Shown one piece after another: positions 36,420 to 46,144 of a stretch of 64,000 bases of DNA. The stretch comes from Qipengyuania polymorpha. Its GTDB lineage: Bacteria > Pseudomonadota > Alphaproteobacteria > Sphingomonadales > Sphingomonadaceae. Location: NCBI RefSeq assembly GCF_019711435.1, contig NZ_JAIGNK010000001.1, positions 310,001 to 374,000 of the forward strand, written 5' to 3'. The notes under the pieces were generated by a model, which ran no database searches, had not been told where the DNA came from, and saw only the letters and a program-made list of their open reading frames with translations. The first letter of the stretch is position 1, and each line of letters starts with the position of its first letter. A program made the position numbers and the translations under genes.

Positions 36420-38243
36420 ATGCACGCCTATCGTACCCACACCTGCGCACAGCTGACCAAGGACAATGTCGGCGACACCGTTCGCCTGTCGGGCTGGGTG
36501 CATAACAAGCGCGACCACGGCGGCGTGCTCTTCGTCGACCTGCGCGACCACTACGGCATCACGCAGATTGTCGCCGATAGCGACAGCCCCGCACTGCCCG
36601 TGCTCGAAAAGATGAAGCTGGAATCGGTCGTCACCATCGACGGCACGGTGAAGGCGCGTGACGAAGTGGCGGTGAACAAGAACCTGCCGACGGGCGAGAT
36701 CGAAGTCTTCGCCCGTGAAATCACGGTGCAGAGCCGTGCGGACGACCTGCCGCTCATCGTCAATCAGGCGGAAGATTATCCGGAAGAAACGCGTCTCAAG
36801 TACCGTTTCGTCGACCTGCGCCGCGAGCGCGTCCACAATAACATCATGCTGCGCAACCAGGTCATCACCTCGCTGCGCCGCCGCATGACCGACCAGGGCT
36901 TCAGCGAGTTCCAGACCCCGATCCTCGGTGCATCCAGCCCCGAAGGCGCGCGCGACTATCTCGTGCCCAGCCGCCTCCACCCGGGCCGTTTCTACGCGCT
37001 TCCGCAGGCGCCGCAGATGTTCAAGCAGCTTCTGATGGTCGCCGGTTTCGACCGTTACTTCCAGATTGCGCCTTGCTTCCGCGACGAAGACCTGCGCGCC
37101 GACCGCAGCCCCGAATTCTACCAGCTAGACTTCGAGATGAGCTTCGTGACGCAGGAAGACGTCTTCCAGGCTATCGAACCCGTCCTCGCGGGCGTGTTCG
37201 AGGAATTCGCGAACGGCAAGACGGTAACGCCGGCCGGTGAATTCCCGCGCATCCCCTATGCCGAAGCGATGCTTAAATACGGCTCGGACAAGCCCGACCT
37301 GCGCAACCCGCTAATCATCTCGGACGTCACCTCGCACTTCGAAAAGTCGGGCTTCGGCCTGTTCGAGAAGATTGTCGGCACGGGCGGCAAGGTTCGCGTG
37401 GTCCCGGCTCCCAACACCCACGAAAAGAGCCGCAAGTTCTTCGACGAAATGAACGACTGGGCGCGCAAGGAAGGCTTTGCCGGTCTCGGCTACGTCACCC
37501 GCAAGGGCGGCGAGTTCGGCGGTCCGATTGCCAAGAACCACGGCACCGAAGGCATGGAAAAGCTCTATGCCGAGCTGGGCCTTGGCGAAAACGACGGCCT
37601 GTTCTTTGCCGCGGGCAAGGAAAAGGACGCCGCCAAGCTGGCCGGTGCCGCGCGCACCCGCGTCGGCGAACTGCTCGGGCTCATCGAAGAGAACTGCTTC
37701 AAGTTCTGCTGGATCGTCGATTTCCCGATGTTCGAATATGACGAGGAACTCAAGAAGGTCGACTTCAGCCACAACCCCTTCTCGATGCCGCAGGGCGAGA
37801 TGGAAGCGCTGGAAACCAAGGACCCGCTCGACATCCTTGCCTGGCAGTACGACATCGTCTGCAACGGCTACGAACTGTCCTCGGGCGCCATCCGTAACCA
37901 CCGCCCGGACATCATGTACAAGGCCTTTGAAATCGCCGGCTACACGCAGGCCGATGTCGACGAGAATTTCAGCGGCATGATCGAGGCCTTCAAGCTGGGC
38001 GCACCGCCGCATGGCGGCTCGGCCCCGGGTATCGACCGCATCGTGATGCTGCTCGCCGACGAGCCGAACATTCGCGAGGTGATTGCCTTCCCGCTGAACC
38101 AGAAGGCGCAGGACCTGATGATGGGCGCCCCGTCGCTCGTCTCCCCGCGCCAGCTGCGCGATGTGCACATCCGCACCATCGATGCGCCCAGGCCCGAAGG
38201 GGCAGAGGCGACGCGGGTCGACAAGGCCGGCGACAACGGCTGA
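36420..38243 (+). CDS. aspS: Aspartyl-tRNA synthetase
   Basis: 607 residues. Class II enzyme of the bacterial long type: N-terminal OB anticodon-binding domain ([26 protein letters not shown]), catalytic core with QSPQ-like region seen as [31 protein letters not shown], a GAD insertion domain, and motif 3 [14 protein letters not shown]. Whether it is discriminating or also makes Asp-tRNA-Asn cannot be decided by eye. GGAAAG precedes the start. Confidence 0.97.
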   Translation: MHAYRTHTCAQLTKDNVGDTVRLSGWVHNKRDHGGVLFVDLRDHYGITQIVADSDSPALPVLEKMKLESVVTIDGTVKARDEVAVNKNLPTGEIEVFAREITVQSRADDLPLIVNQAEDYPEETRLKYRFVDLRRERVHNNIMLRNQVITSLRRRMTDQGFSEFQTPILGASSPEGARDYLVPSRLHPGRFYALPQAPQMFKQLLMVAGFDRYFQIAPCFRDEDLRADRSPEFYQLDFEMSFVTQEDVFQAIEPVLAGVFEEFANGKTVTPAGEFPRIPYAEAMLKYGSDKPDLRNPLIISDVTSHFEKSGFGLFEKIVGTGGKVRVVPAPNTHEKSRKFFDEMNDWARKEGFAGLGYVTRKGGEFGGPIAKNHGTEGMEKLYAELGLGENDGLFFAAGKEKDAAKLAGAARTRVGELLGLIEENCFKFCWIVDFPMFEYDEELKKVDFSHNPFSMPQGEMEALETKDPLDILAWQYDIVCNGYELSSGAIRNHRPDIMYKAFEIAGYTQADVDENFSGMIEAFKLGAPPHGGSAPGIDRIVMLLADEPNIREVIAFPLNQKAQDLMMGAPSLVSPRQLRDVHIRTIDAPRPEGAEATRVDKAGDNG

Positions 38244-38367
38244 CACGGGCGCGGCCCCGAGCCGCGCTCGAATTCACATCTTCGATGACCAGAAACCTGC
38301 TCGGGGCGGCGGAATTGCCGCGTCCTGTTCGGATTTCCATCACTTTCCTGACCCATGAGGAGGTAAA

Positions 38368-39432
38368 ATGACGCAAGGGGGCGCCACCAGAATGACACGA
38401 ACGACCATGATGATTTCTATCCTCGCGGCAGGTGCGGCAGGGGTATGCGCTGCGCCTGCATGGGCCGAAACCCTGCCGGTTTCAGCGGTCTATGCCGCCG
38501 AACAGGATGCTCCATCCGAATTCCAGACCATCGTTGTCGAGCGTTTCGATGGCAATGAAGGCACCAAGTTCGCCCTTGCATTGCGCAATGCAATCGCGCG
38601 CGCGCGCATCGATGGCGAAGACTATTTCGAGGTGCGCCGCGATTCCGCTCCGGGTGAAGATGCTGGCCAGACTGCCTGGATCAACGGCACCGCCTTCACC
38701 GAAGTCGAACGCCTTCAGGCGGGAACCACCGAAGAGCGCAAATGCGTGCGGAGGGATGACGACGACAAGTGCGTCCAGTATCGCACTTACACCTATAGTT
38801 GCAGCGAGCTGAGCGTTCGTTTCACCGGCGAAGTACAAATGCTCGATGCGCGCGAGGAGCTTGCTTACGATCGCAGCTTCTCGACAGTCGATTCGAAGCG
38901 CTATTGCCGCAACGAAAGTTCGGTTCCTTCCACGAGCGACATGGTGACCGGCATGGTCGACCGCTTCGCTTGGCAGGTACGCCGCGATCTCGCGCCTATC
39001 CAGCGCCATGAGGACATCCGTGTGCTCGAAAGTCGCAAGGACATGGACAAGCCGCTGCGCAAGCCGTTCAAGAAGGCGCTTAGGCTGACCAAGTCGAACT
39101 GGGAGGCAGCCTGCAGCGAGTTCGAACGGCTCAACAAGGCACAGCCTCGTCACATCACGCTGACCTTCAACACGGGCCTTTGCCGTGAAGCCGTGGGCGA
39201 TCTCGACGGCGCTGAAGAACTCTATGACCTTACGCTCGAACTGGAGGCCGGCAAGGATTACCCGACCGCAGGTCTCTCGCGCATCGCCTCGAGGCGCAGG
39301 GCGGCAGAGCAACTGGCCATACATTATGGCGAGCCGGAAGCAGAGCACCTTGCCGATGGAGACCGGGACCCCGGCAAACCCGTTCGAGACAGCGAAACTG
39401 CAGAAGGCCTGTCATCGGCCTCGACCTCCTAG
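38368..39432 (+). CDS. Secreted hypothetical protein
   Basis: 354 residues; strong ribosome site GAGGAGGTAAA. A signal peptide (about 1-33, cut after APAWA). The next 180 residues look like a beta-rich domain with six cysteines (ERKCVRRDDDDKCVQ...YSCSEL...RYCRNE), likely disulfide-bonded, then an alpha-helical TPR-like part (about 245-310: NWEAACSEFERLNKAQPRHITLTFNTGLCREAVGDLDGAEELYDL). I do not recognise the family; some features recall periplasmic CsgG/assembly-type proteins. Alone between aspS and a terminator. Confidence 0.75.
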   Translation: MTQGGATRMTRTTMMISILAAGAAGVCAAPAWAETLPVSAVYAAEQDAPSEFQTIVVERFDGNEGTKFALALRNAIARARIDGEDYFEVRRDSAPGEDAGQTAWINGTAFTEVERLQAGTTEERKCVRRDDDDKCVQYRTYTYSCSELSVRFTGEVQMLDAREELAYDRSFSTVDSKRYCRNESSVPSTSDMVTGMVDRFAWQVRRDLAPIQRHEDIRVLESRKDMDKPLRKPFKKALRLTKSNWEAACSEFERLNKAQPRHITLTFNTGLCREAVGDLDGAEELYDLTLELEAGKDYPTAGLSRIASRRRAAEQLAIHYGEPEAEHLADGDRDPGKPVRDSETAEGLSSASTS

Positions 39433-39458
39433 GTCCAGCCGACTGGCAATAAGGAAAA

Positions 39459-39490
39459 GGGCGCGGAGACTGAACTCCGCGCCCTCTTTG
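39459..39490. terminator. Terminator between two convergent genes
   Basis: Perfect 10-bp stem GGGCGCGGAG (39459-39468) / CTCCGCGCCC (39475-39484), loop ACTGAA, then TCTTTG; AAAA precedes it, so it can work both ways. Confidence 0.85.
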
Positions 39491-39509
39491 CGTACGACTA
39501 CTCGCTTGT

Positions 39510-39941
39510 TCAGTCGTACTGCTGTTCGATCATGTCGCCGAAGCGCTCGCCTTCGCAGATCTCGTTGTAGCACTGCTCCACGACGGCGCGTTCCTGGGCT
39601 TCGAGCTGGTTGCTCTCGAGCGCTTCCTGAAACTTGCCCTTGATGTAGTCTTCGCCTTCCTCGACACGCTCGGCAGCGGCTTCGTCGTCGCTCTCGAATG
39701 CGCTGGAGATGCTCTGCCACATCTGGTGGGCTTCGCCGGCCAGCGTTCCCTTGGTGACGAGTTCGTCGCCCTGGCGCTCAAGCTCTGCGTTCATCTGGCG
39801 AAGCGTGTTCTCACGCTGGCTTGCACGCTGCTGGAGCGCCTGCTTCAGCTGGGGGCTGTCCGCCTTGTCGCATGCCTGGCGATAGCCCTCGACCGAATCG
39901 AAGGTGGTGTCGGTAAGGCTCTTAAATACTGTAGTAGCCAT
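39510..39941 (-). CDS. PA2169/DUF2383 family four-helix bundle protein
   Basis: 143 residues, all-helical, ferritin-like four-helix bundle of the PA2169/DUF2383 family: TDTTFDSVEGYRQACDKADSP, KQALQQRASQRENTLRQM, ending ERAVVEQCYNEI. Often stress-induced; role unknown. Followed on the left by the shared terminator. Confidence 0.85.
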   Translation of the reverse strand: MATTVFKSLTDTTFDSVEGYRQACDKADSPQLKQALQQRASQRENTLRQMNAELERQGDELVTKGTLAGEAHQMWQSISSAFESDDEAAAERVEEGEDYIKGKFQEALESNQLEAQERAVVEQCYNEICEGERFGDMIEQQYD

Positions 39942-40052
39942 GATAATTGCTTCCCTTTTTCAAAGTGTTGACACCCAAATAACGGGTAAGGAAGCGGCTG
40001 GGTCCGGCACTGCCCGCACCCAGCACTCGCTCTGACGCAAAGCCGGTTTCGA

Positions 40053-42023
40053 TTAGCTATCGGCCTCCACGAAAACATACTCGTGCTGCGCGTCTATCAG
40101 GATGAGCACGCGCTTGCCTTCACGCTCCCCGATGATCAACGGCATGCCGAACATGCCCGGCGTGGTCATGATGAGCGAATGGGTGCCGTCGTCATTGGCC
40201 CTCGTGCCGATCATCGAGCGCCCTGATGTCACCACGCCCCATGTGGTCTCGCCATCGCGTTCGATGACGAGCGGGCCGAGGTCAGCGTTGACATAGCGCG
40301 GGGCGAGGGCGGCCAGCACGGCCGCATCGCCGCGCTCGACGATATCCTCGCGGCCCTTGGCGCGGGCCTCTGCGCCCAGCTTCACCGATGCTTCGAGGTT
40401 TTCTTCTGCTTCTTCGTCGCCGTCGTAAAGCACTTCGAGCAGCTTGCGCTGGAAGAGGCCGAGGAGGCCCTGTCCGGTGTCGGAATTGGTCAGCAGCACC
40501 GCCGCCACGCCGTCTTCGGGGATGAACCAGAAGTTGCTTTTGTAGCCGATGAGGCTGCCGCCGTGGAAATAGATGTTTTTGCCCAGCCGCGCACTTTCCA
40601 TCAGCCCCATGCCGTACCAGCTCTGGTCGCCAATCGGCACGTAGCGCTGGCGGCGCTTCAGGAGGTTCTCGGCCGAGACAAGGTCGGTCCCGTCCGCCAA
40701 CGTACCCTCGCGCAGTTCGTTGAGCGCATAAAGCGCCATGTCATGCGCGGTCGACCACACGCCGCCGGCGGGGCGGTAGGGATAGACCATGTTGTTCCAG
40801 TCCATCGGCGCAAGTTCGACCGGCCCGGCATAGCCGCGCGCATGCGGGCGGGCCCAGTTTTCCGCCATCGCTTCGGAGAAATCGAAGGTCGTGCGGTCCA
40901 TGTCGAGCGGGTCGAAGATGCGCTCGTCCATCGCGCGGTCGAAAGCTGCGCCCACTTCCATGTCGGGATAGACGAGATGGCCGCCGATATAGCCGGCCGC
41001 GCTCGCCATCAGATTGTTGTACTGGAAGACCTCGCCGAAACCGCTGGTCGGCTCGGTCGCGGCCAGCTGGACGAAGGTGTCGCTGGCGGGCGTCTCCGAG
41101 TTCGTATTGAACACCCACTGCATGTCCTTGCGCGGCAGGCCGGTGCAGGCGCAGATGAGATGCTCGACCAGCACGCTGTCGGTCGTTTCCGCGCTGCCGA
41201 GGCGGAATTCGGGATAAAGCTCGGTGACCTTCTGGTCCCATTGCAGCTTGCCCTCGTCGGCAAGGGTGGAGAGCAGCAGCGTCGCCATACCCTTGGTGTT
41301 GGAGGCGACCATGAAGCTGGTGTCCTCGTCCACCTTTTTGCCGCCGCCAAGCTCGGTCGTGCCGAGGCCGCCTTCCCAGATAATCTTGTCACCCTGCACC
41401 AGCGCAAGGCCGACGCCGGGAATTTCCAGCCCTTTCATCGCGCGCTCCACGAAGCCGGTAATCTCCGCGATGCGGGCAGGGGTGAGTTCGTTTGCTTCAC
41501 GGCCTGCAAAGGTCTCGCGCTCGAAATCAGTGGGCTTGAGCGAGCCGAAGGCCTGTCCCAGCTGCGCCCCGCGCTTGGCGATGGTTGCCATGGCGCCGCG
41601 GATAAGCACGACGGTGTACTGGTCGCCCTTTTTGAGCGCGATGCCCTGCAGGACCAGCTTTTCTGCAGGCGAGGTCTCGTAATTGCTGACGGTGATATTG
41701 TCCCACCCGTCACGTGCAGGCGGCTCCTGCGAAATCGACACCTCGCGGTCAAAGCCGGGCGCAAATTTCTCCCACGCGGCCGCTACTGCATCTGCGCCAG
41801 TTTCAGCATCCGTGACGCCGACAATCGCCGCTGACGCATCGCCCTCGGGTGCCGTGAAGACTAGCATGCCGTCGCGCGTTTCGCTCGCCCAGCCGGGGAC
41901 TGGGACGATGGACGCGCCCGTGCCGGTTTCGACAGTTTCGGGGGCCGCATCGTCCTGCGCCAGCAGCGGCAGCGGGGATGCGGTCAGCAGGAGGGCGGAA
42001 ATTGCGCAGGCAAGCTTTTTCAT
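40053..42023 (-). CDS. Serine hydrolase (beta-lactamase/class C fold)
   Basis: 656 residues, signal peptide MKKLACAISALLLTASPLPLLAQ. An N-terminal about 160-residue domain precedes a class-C beta-lactamase-like domain: SxxK as SNTK in FMVASNTKGM, YxN as YNN, and HGG in FHGGSLIGYKS. A further C-terminal beta-rich region (about 520-656) follows. Such enzymes are usually peptidases or esterases rather than drug-inactivating. Start 42023 is set by GAGAGGACCCGAT. Confidence 0.9.
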   Translation of the reverse strand: MKKLACAISALLLTASPLPLLAQDDAAPETVETGTGASIVPVPGWASETRDGMLVFTAPEGDASAAIVGVTDAETGADAVAAAWEKFAPGFDREVSISQEPPARDGWDNITVSNYETSPAEKLVLQGIALKKGDQYTVVLIRGAMATIAKRGAQLGQAFGSLKPTDFERETFAGREANELTPARIAEITGFVERAMKGLEIPGVGLALVQGDKIIWEGGLGTTELGGGKKVDEDTSFMVASNTKGMATLLLSTLADEGKLQWDQKVTELYPEFRLGSAETTDSVLVEHLICACTGLPRKDMQWVFNTNSETPASDTFVQLAATEPTSGFGEVFQYNNLMASAAGYIGGHLVYPDMEVGAAFDRAMDERIFDPLDMDRTTFDFSEAMAENWARPHARGYAGPVELAPMDWNNMVYPYRPAGGVWSTAHDMALYALNELREGTLADGTDLVSAENLLKRRQRYVPIGDQSWYGMGLMESARLGKNIYFHGGSLIGYKSNFWFIPEDGVAAVLLTNSDTGQGLLGLFQRKLLEVLYDGDEEAEENLEASVKLGAEARAKGREDIVERGDAAVLAALAPRYVNADLGPLVIERDGETTWGVVTSGRSMIGTRANDDGTHSLIMTTPGMFGMPLIIGEREGKRVLILIDAQHEYVFVEADS

Positions 42024-42176
42024 ATCGGGTCCTCTCATCCCTTTGATGCGGCGATAGTAATGACGCTACGTTACAGGTCAATTTCGCCTTCATGTCGCCT
42101 GCCCCTTGCGCTTGGCCCTTGCCTTGATTAGGGCGAGACCCAATTTGATAACCCCCAAGATTGAGAGGGAATATAA

Positions 42177-42413
42177 ATGAGCGATACTGCCGACCGCGTG
42201 CAGAAGATTGTCGTCGAGCATCTCGGCGTCGAAGCAGACAAGGTCACCCAGGAAGCCAGCTTCATCGACGACCTCGGCGCTGACAGCCTCGACATCGTCG
42301 AGCTGGTCATGGCCTTCGAAGAAGAGTTCGGCGTGGAAATCCCCGACGATGCGGCTGAGAAGATCACCACCGTCGGCGACGCGACCAAGTACATCGAAGA
42401 GCACAAGGGCTAA
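42177..42413 (+). CDS. acpP: Acyl carrier protein
   Basis: 78 residues, acidic. Carries growing fatty acids on phosphopantetheine attached to Ser in [10 protein letters not shown]. The neighbour fabF is typical. A terminator hairpin follows the stop. Confidence 0.97.
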   Translation: MSDTADRVQKIVVEHLGVEADKVTQEASFIDDLGADSLDIVELVMAFEEEFGVEIPDDAAEKITTVGDATKYIEEHKG

Positions 42414-42452
42414 GCCTCAACTGCTTCTTGTACCCGTGTAATGCGGGACCGG

Positions 42453-42494
42453 ACAGGCCCGACCCTGATGATGGGCCGGGCCTGTTGTCTTTTT
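42453..42494 (+). terminator. Terminator/attenuator between acpP and fabF
   Basis: ACAGGCCCG (42453-42461) pairs with CGGGCCTGT (42477-42485), loop of about 15 bases that can add two more pairs, then T-rich 42486-42494. It would make most transcripts stop after acpP, fitting the large excess of ACP over FabF. Confidence 0.8.
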
Positions 42495-42507
42495 ATCGGA
42501 GAATTTC

Positions 42508-43770
42508 ATGCGTCGTGTGGTCGTTACCGGACTTGGCCTCGTCACCCCGCTGGGAGGCGACGTCGAAACCACCTGGTCAAACCTTATCGCCGGCAAGAGC
42601 GGGGCGGGGCAGATCACCCGTTTCGACACCACTGGCCAGAAGGCGACCATCGCCTGTGAGGTGAAGCCGAAAGACCACGAATTCGGCTTCGACCCCGACA
42701 AGCGCGTCGACCACAAGGTCCAGCGCCAGGTCGACCCGTTCATCGTCTACGGCATCGATGCCGCCGGACAGGCGCTGGAAGACGCCGGCCTCACCGAGAT
42801 GGACGACGCGACCAAGGAACGCGCCGGTGTCTCCATCGGCTCGGGCATCGGCGGCCTACCGGGCATCGAGAGCGAATCGCTCGTGCTGGCAGAGCGCGGC
42901 CCCGGCCGTGTCAGCCCGCACTTCGTCCACGGGCGCCTCATCAACCTCATCAGCGGCCAGGTTTCGATCAAATACGGCCTGATGGGCCCGAACCACGCCG
43001 TCGTCACGGCCTGTTCGACCGGCGCGCACTCGATTGGCGATGCGGCGCGCATGATTGCCCTCGACGATGCCGACATCATGCTGGCGGGCGGTGCGGAAAG
43101 CACTATCAACCCGCTGGGCGTCGCAGGCTTCGCGCAGGCACGCGCGCTCAACATGAGCATGAACGACCGCCCCGAAGAGGCCAGCCGCCCCTACGACAAG
43201 AACCGTGACGGCTTCGTCATGGGCGAAGGCGCAGGCGTGGTGGTGCTGGAAGAATACGAGCACGCCAAGGCACGCGGCGCGACAATTTACGCAGAAGTCG
43301 TCGGCTATGGCCTGTCGGGCGATGCCTATCACGTCACCGCCCCGCACCCCGAAGGCCGCGGCGCGGAACTGGCGATGAAGATGGCGCTAAAGAAGTCGGG
43401 CCTCGAGCCCTGCGACATCGACTACGTCAATGCCCACGGCACTTCGACCATGGCCGACACGATCGAACTGGCCGCCGTCAAGCGCGTGCTGGGCGACGAT
43501 TTGTGCGGCGCTTCGATGAGCAGCACCAAGTCCGCCATCGGCCACCTCCTTGGCGGTGCGGGCGCGGTGGAAGCCATCTTCTGCATCCTCGCCATCCGCG
43601 ACCAGATCGTGCCCCCGACGCTCAACCTGCACGATCCGGACGAAGGGACCGAAGGTGTCGACCTCGTGCCGCTGACCGCGAAAAAGCGCGAAGTGAAGGC
43701 GGCGCTGAACAACAGCTTCGGCTTCGGCGGCACCAACGCCTCGCTCATCGTCAAGAAGGTCGAGGGCTGA
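42508..43770 (+). CDS. fabF: 3-oxoacyl-ACP synthase II
   Basis: 420 residues. Condensing enzyme; catalytic Cys in VVTACSTGAH, His residues in NAHGTSTMADT and SAIGHLLGGAGA. C-terminal NNSFGFGGTNASL is standard. Ribosome site CGGAGAATTTC. Confidence 0.97.
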   Translation: MRRVVVTGLGLVTPLGGDVETTWSNLIAGKSGAGQITRFDTTGQKATIACEVKPKDHEFGFDPDKRVDHKVQRQVDPFIVYGIDAAGQALEDAGLTEMDDATKERAGVSIGSGIGGLPGIESESLVLAERGPGRVSPHFVHGRLINLISGQVSIKYGLMGPNHAVVTACSTGAHSIGDAARMIALDDADIMLAGGAESTINPLGVAGFAQARALNMSMNDRPEEASRPYDKNRDGFVMGEGAGVVVLEEYEHAKARGATIYAEVVGYGLSGDAYHVTAPHPEGRGAELAMKMALKKSGLEPCDIDYVNAHGTSTMADTIELAAVKRVLGDDLCGASMSSTKSAIGHLLGGAGAVEAIFCILAIRDQIVPPTLNLHDPDEGTEGVDLVPLTAKKREVKAALNNSFGFGGTNASLIVKKVEG

Positions 43771-43783
43771 CGGTCATCGCTGA

Positions 43784-44251
43784 ATGAATTCGGGCAGGTT
43801 CACGCCGCTCCCCGTAGCGCAGCAGAGACCGGCGAATGCGGTAAACCGCCGGTGTCTGCGCCTGCTGGGCATGCTGCACGAATTGCACAAGGTCGGCTAC
43901 CAGCGGCTGCGCGCAGACATGGGCATGTCGCCAAGCGGCATTCACTGGCGGTGCACGATTTTCGTCGATGGGCCTGGCGATATCGAGCCCGCCTACTACA
44001 CCAGCGCCGATAACGCCCAGTATTTCCGCTGGATGGATGCCGAACACGACACGGCGCGCCAGATGGCCGCGAAATTCATCGACCGTTTCCCGGACCTTTG
44101 CGCGGCAGGGGCGGGGCTCGATTACGCCAATGCCGGCTGGCTGACCTGGATGCTGGGCAAAGCGGAGAGCGGCGACCTTCCGGTATTCTATGCCGATTAC
44201 CCCATCGATATCGACCCGCAGGACCGGCCACCGCCACCTTCTGCCGATTGA
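43784..44251 (+). CDS. Hypothetical protein
   Basis: 155 residues, soluble, with no recognised family. A front helix-rich half (CLRLLGMLHELHKVGYQRLRADMGMSPSGIHWRC) and a beta-like centre (TIFVDGPGDIEPAYYTSADNAQYF). The pattern HELHKVGYQRLR followed by GMSPSGIHW is distinctive. Only 13 bases after fabF, so probably co-transcribed; ends before mltG. Confidence 0.75.
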   Translation: MNSGRFTPLPVAQQRPANAVNRRCLRLLGMLHELHKVGYQRLRADMGMSPSGIHWRCTIFVDGPGDIEPAYYTSADNAQYFRWMDAEHDTARQMAAKFIDRFPDLCAAGAGLDYANAGWLTWMLGKAESGDLPVFYADYPIDIDPQDRPPPPSAD

Positions 44252-44318
44252 GCTTTCCCTTGTTCCTCCCGAGGCGCTAAAGCGAGCGCACGCAACTGAT
44301 TGAAGGCAAAGACACGAC

Positions 44319-45284
44319 GTGAAGAAACTGGGTTGCCTCATTGCCGTTATCCTCCTCGCCGTGGCGGGTGCTGGATGGTTCGCCAGTGGGTGGTACGGCT
44401 CGGCCGATGTCGAGGAGGACACGACTTTCATCGTTCCTCAGGGCGCCACACTGACGGCTGTGGCCCGGCAACTGGCCGACGAGGGGCTTATTGGCTCCTC
44501 CGATGCCTTCCTGCTGCGCGCCAAGCTGCTCGGCTCGGGCGACCCGATACAGGCAGGCGAGTTCATGCTGCCAGCCCATGCCAGTCCGGCGCAAATCCTC
44601 GAAACCTTCCAGAGCGGGAAAGTCATTCGCCGTTTCGTCACCGTGCCCGAGGGACTGCCTTCCATCCTCGTCTACGAGCGGCTGATGGCCGAAGACCTGC
44701 TCACCGGCTCCATTGAAGTGCCGGAAGAGGGGTCGGTCCTGCCCGATACCTATGATTTCGAACGCGGGGAAAGCCGTGCAGCGGTGCTGGCGCGAATGCA
44801 GGCGGCGATGGACCGCTATCTTGCCGAGGCATGGAAGAAGCGCACCGATAGGTCCGTGGTCGATTCGCCTGAAGAAGCGCTCATCCTCGCTTCCATCGTC
44901 GAGAAGGAAACCGCGCAGGCCGACGAGCGGCCGATGGTTGCAGGCGTCATGTCGAACCGCGTGCGCATCGGCATGATGCTGGGCGCAGATGCGACGACCA
45001 TCTATCCGATTACCAAGGGCAAGCCGCTTGGACGCCGTATCCGCGTGTCGGAACTGCGCAGCAAGGATCCCTACAACACGCGCGCGGTCGCCGGCCTGCC
45101 ACCGGGCCCGATTACCAATCCGGGCCGCGAGAGCATCGCCGCCGTGCTCGACCCGGCCGAGACCAAGGCGCTCTATTATGTCGCCGACGGCAGCGGCGGG
45201 CATGTCTTCGCCGAGACGCTGGAAGAGCACAATCGCAACGCCGCCGCGTGGCGCAAGCTGCGCCGCGAACGCGGGGAAATGTGA
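44319..45284 (+). CDS. mltG: Endolytic murein transglycosylase MltG
   Basis: 321 residues, GTG start. N-terminal anchor, then a LysM-like region and the YceG domain; catalytic Glu in SIVEKETAQ, then VFSNRL-like VMSNRVRIGM and the C-terminal GLPPGPITNPG. It cuts nascent glycan strands to set their length. fabF-(hyp)-mltG is a common order. Its stop overlaps the next gene's GTG. Confidence 0.94.
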   Translation: MKKLGCLIAVILLAVAGAGWFASGWYGSADVEEDTTFIVPQGATLTAVARQLADEGLIGSSDAFLLRAKLLGSGDPIQAGEFMLPAHASPAQILETFQSGKVIRRFVTVPEGLPSILVYERLMAEDLLTGSIEVPEEGSVLPDTYDFERGESRAAVLARMQAAMDRYLAEAWKKRTDRSVVDSPEEALILASIVEKETAQADERPMVAGVMSNRVRIGMMLGADATTIYPITKGKPLGRRIRVSELRSKDPYNTRAVAGLPPGPITNPGRESIAAVLDPAETKALYYVADGSGGHVFAETLEEHNRNAAAWRKLRRERGEM

Positions 45285-45811
45285 GCCCGGAGGTGAATGG
45301 CGAGGGCGCGCCTCTCATCCTGACGGCGCAGCTCCCGCCCGATTTGCATCGCCGCTATACCGACCTGCGTAAGCAGCATTTCCCGCCCGAGCGCAATTAC
45401 CTCGAGGCGCATGTCACGCTGTTCCACGCCATCCCCGCGCAATGCGAGGACGAGCTGCGCCGCTATCTCGCGCGGCTGGCGGGCGAAGTCCCGCCGATCG
45501 AGGGGCGGATCGAGGGCCTGATGTCGCTCGGCGGAGGGACGGCCATCAAGCTGTCGAGCCCCGACCTCCTCGCCCTGCGCGACGAAATCGCCGAGCATTT
45601 CCGCGGCATGCTGACCGCGCAGGACCAGCACAGGCCGCGCCTCCACGTAACCATCCAGAACAAGGTCACCTCGAAGGAGGCCAAGGCGCTGCAGGCCGAA
45701 CTTTCAGGCCTTATCGAGCCGCGCGATTTCGCCTTTCCCGGCCTCGCGCTGCACGCCTATCGCGGCGGCCCGTGGGAATTCCTGCGCCGCTTCGCATTTA
45801 GGGGCAAATGA
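45281..45811 (+). CDS. 2H phosphoesterase / RNA 2',3'-cyclic phosphodiesterase family
   Basis: 176 residues. Two HxT motifs of the 2H fold: HVTLFH (about residue 47) and HVTIQN (about 124). Family members ligate or hydrolyse 2'-5' or cyclic phosphate ends; the exact substrate is unknown. GTG 45281 overlaps the mltG stop (GTGA), which I prefer to the in-frame ATG 45248. Confidence 0.85.
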   Translation: MSPEVNGEGAPLILTAQLPPDLHRRYTDLRKQHFPPERNYLEAHVTLFHAIPAQCEDELRRYLARLAGEVPPIEGRIEGLMSLGGGTAIKLSSPDLLALRDEIAEHFRGMLTAQDQHRPRLHVTIQNKVTSKEAKALQAELSGLIEPRDFAFPGLALHAYRGGPWEFLRRFAFRGK

Positions 45812-45814
45812 GTG

Positions 45815-45843
45815 TTGACCGCATGGGTTTCCCGCCCTAAATG
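45815..45843 (+). promoter_or_regulatory. Promoter of tRNA-Met
   Basis: TTGACC (45815-45820) and TAAATG (45838-45843) with a 17-base spacer, 46 bases ahead of the tRNA. Confidence 0.6.
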
Positions 45844-45889
45844 CGCCGCCTGCCGAGCGGGCCTGTAGGCCCGCGGCAAGGCCTTTCGG

Positions 45890-45966
45890 GGCGGAGTAGC
45901 TCAGGTGGTTAGAGCAGCGGAATCATAATCCGCGTGTCGGGGGTTCGAGTCCCTCCTCCGCTACCA
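45890..45966 (+). tRNA. tRNA-Met (anticodon CAT), integration site of the island
   Basis: Acceptor GGCGGAG pairs with CTCCGCT (first pair G-U). The anticodon arm is GCGGA-ATCATAA-TCCGC with anticodon CAT; the T arm has GGTTCGAGTCC; CCA is encoded (45964-45966). A CAT anticodon could also be lysidine-modified tRNA-Ile2, but the sequence looks like the alphaproteobacterial elongator tRNA-Met. The integrase gene lies 178 bases downstream, so the 3' half is very likely the attachment core (attL); the second copy (attR) is not in the window. Confidence 0.93.
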
Positions 45967-46091
45967 TTCTCGAATCCGCATGGGTTCGCATTCTTCCGTA
46001 TAAATCCGAAAAAAACAATGAAATCAAAACCATGTCGCTGATTCGCGTCCGCTTGCGTTCGCTTGCATGCGCTTGAAGCCGGATTTGGAGT

Positions 46092-46143
46092 GGGGGTATT
46101 TTGGGGGTACTTTCGGGGGGTACCGAAAAGGAGCGATACCCCC
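46092..46143. repeat. GGGGGTA direct repeats before the integrase start
   Basis: GGGGGTA at 46092-46098, 46103-46109 and 46116-46122 (11 and 13 bases apart, about one helical turn) plus the inverted TACCCCC at 46137-46143, which touches the integrase ATG. Likely arm-type integrase sites or an autoregulatory operator at attL. Confidence 0.55.
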
Positions 46144-46144
46144 A

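Noticed and set aside
45890..45966. tRNA-Ile2 (lysidine-modified CAT)
   Set aside because: The CAT anticodon allows it, but the acceptor stem and anticodon arm look like elongator tRNA-Met of Alphaproteobacteria; kept only as an alternative.
46047..46077. Short CGCTTGC repeats as a CRISPR or microsatellite
   Set aside because: Only three imperfect copies with no regular spacers; no CRISPR-like array was seen anywhere in the window.
46092..46122. G-quadruplex in the GGGGGTA run
   Set aside because: Only three clustered G-runs with 6-7 base loops; repeated integrase binding words explain the pattern better.
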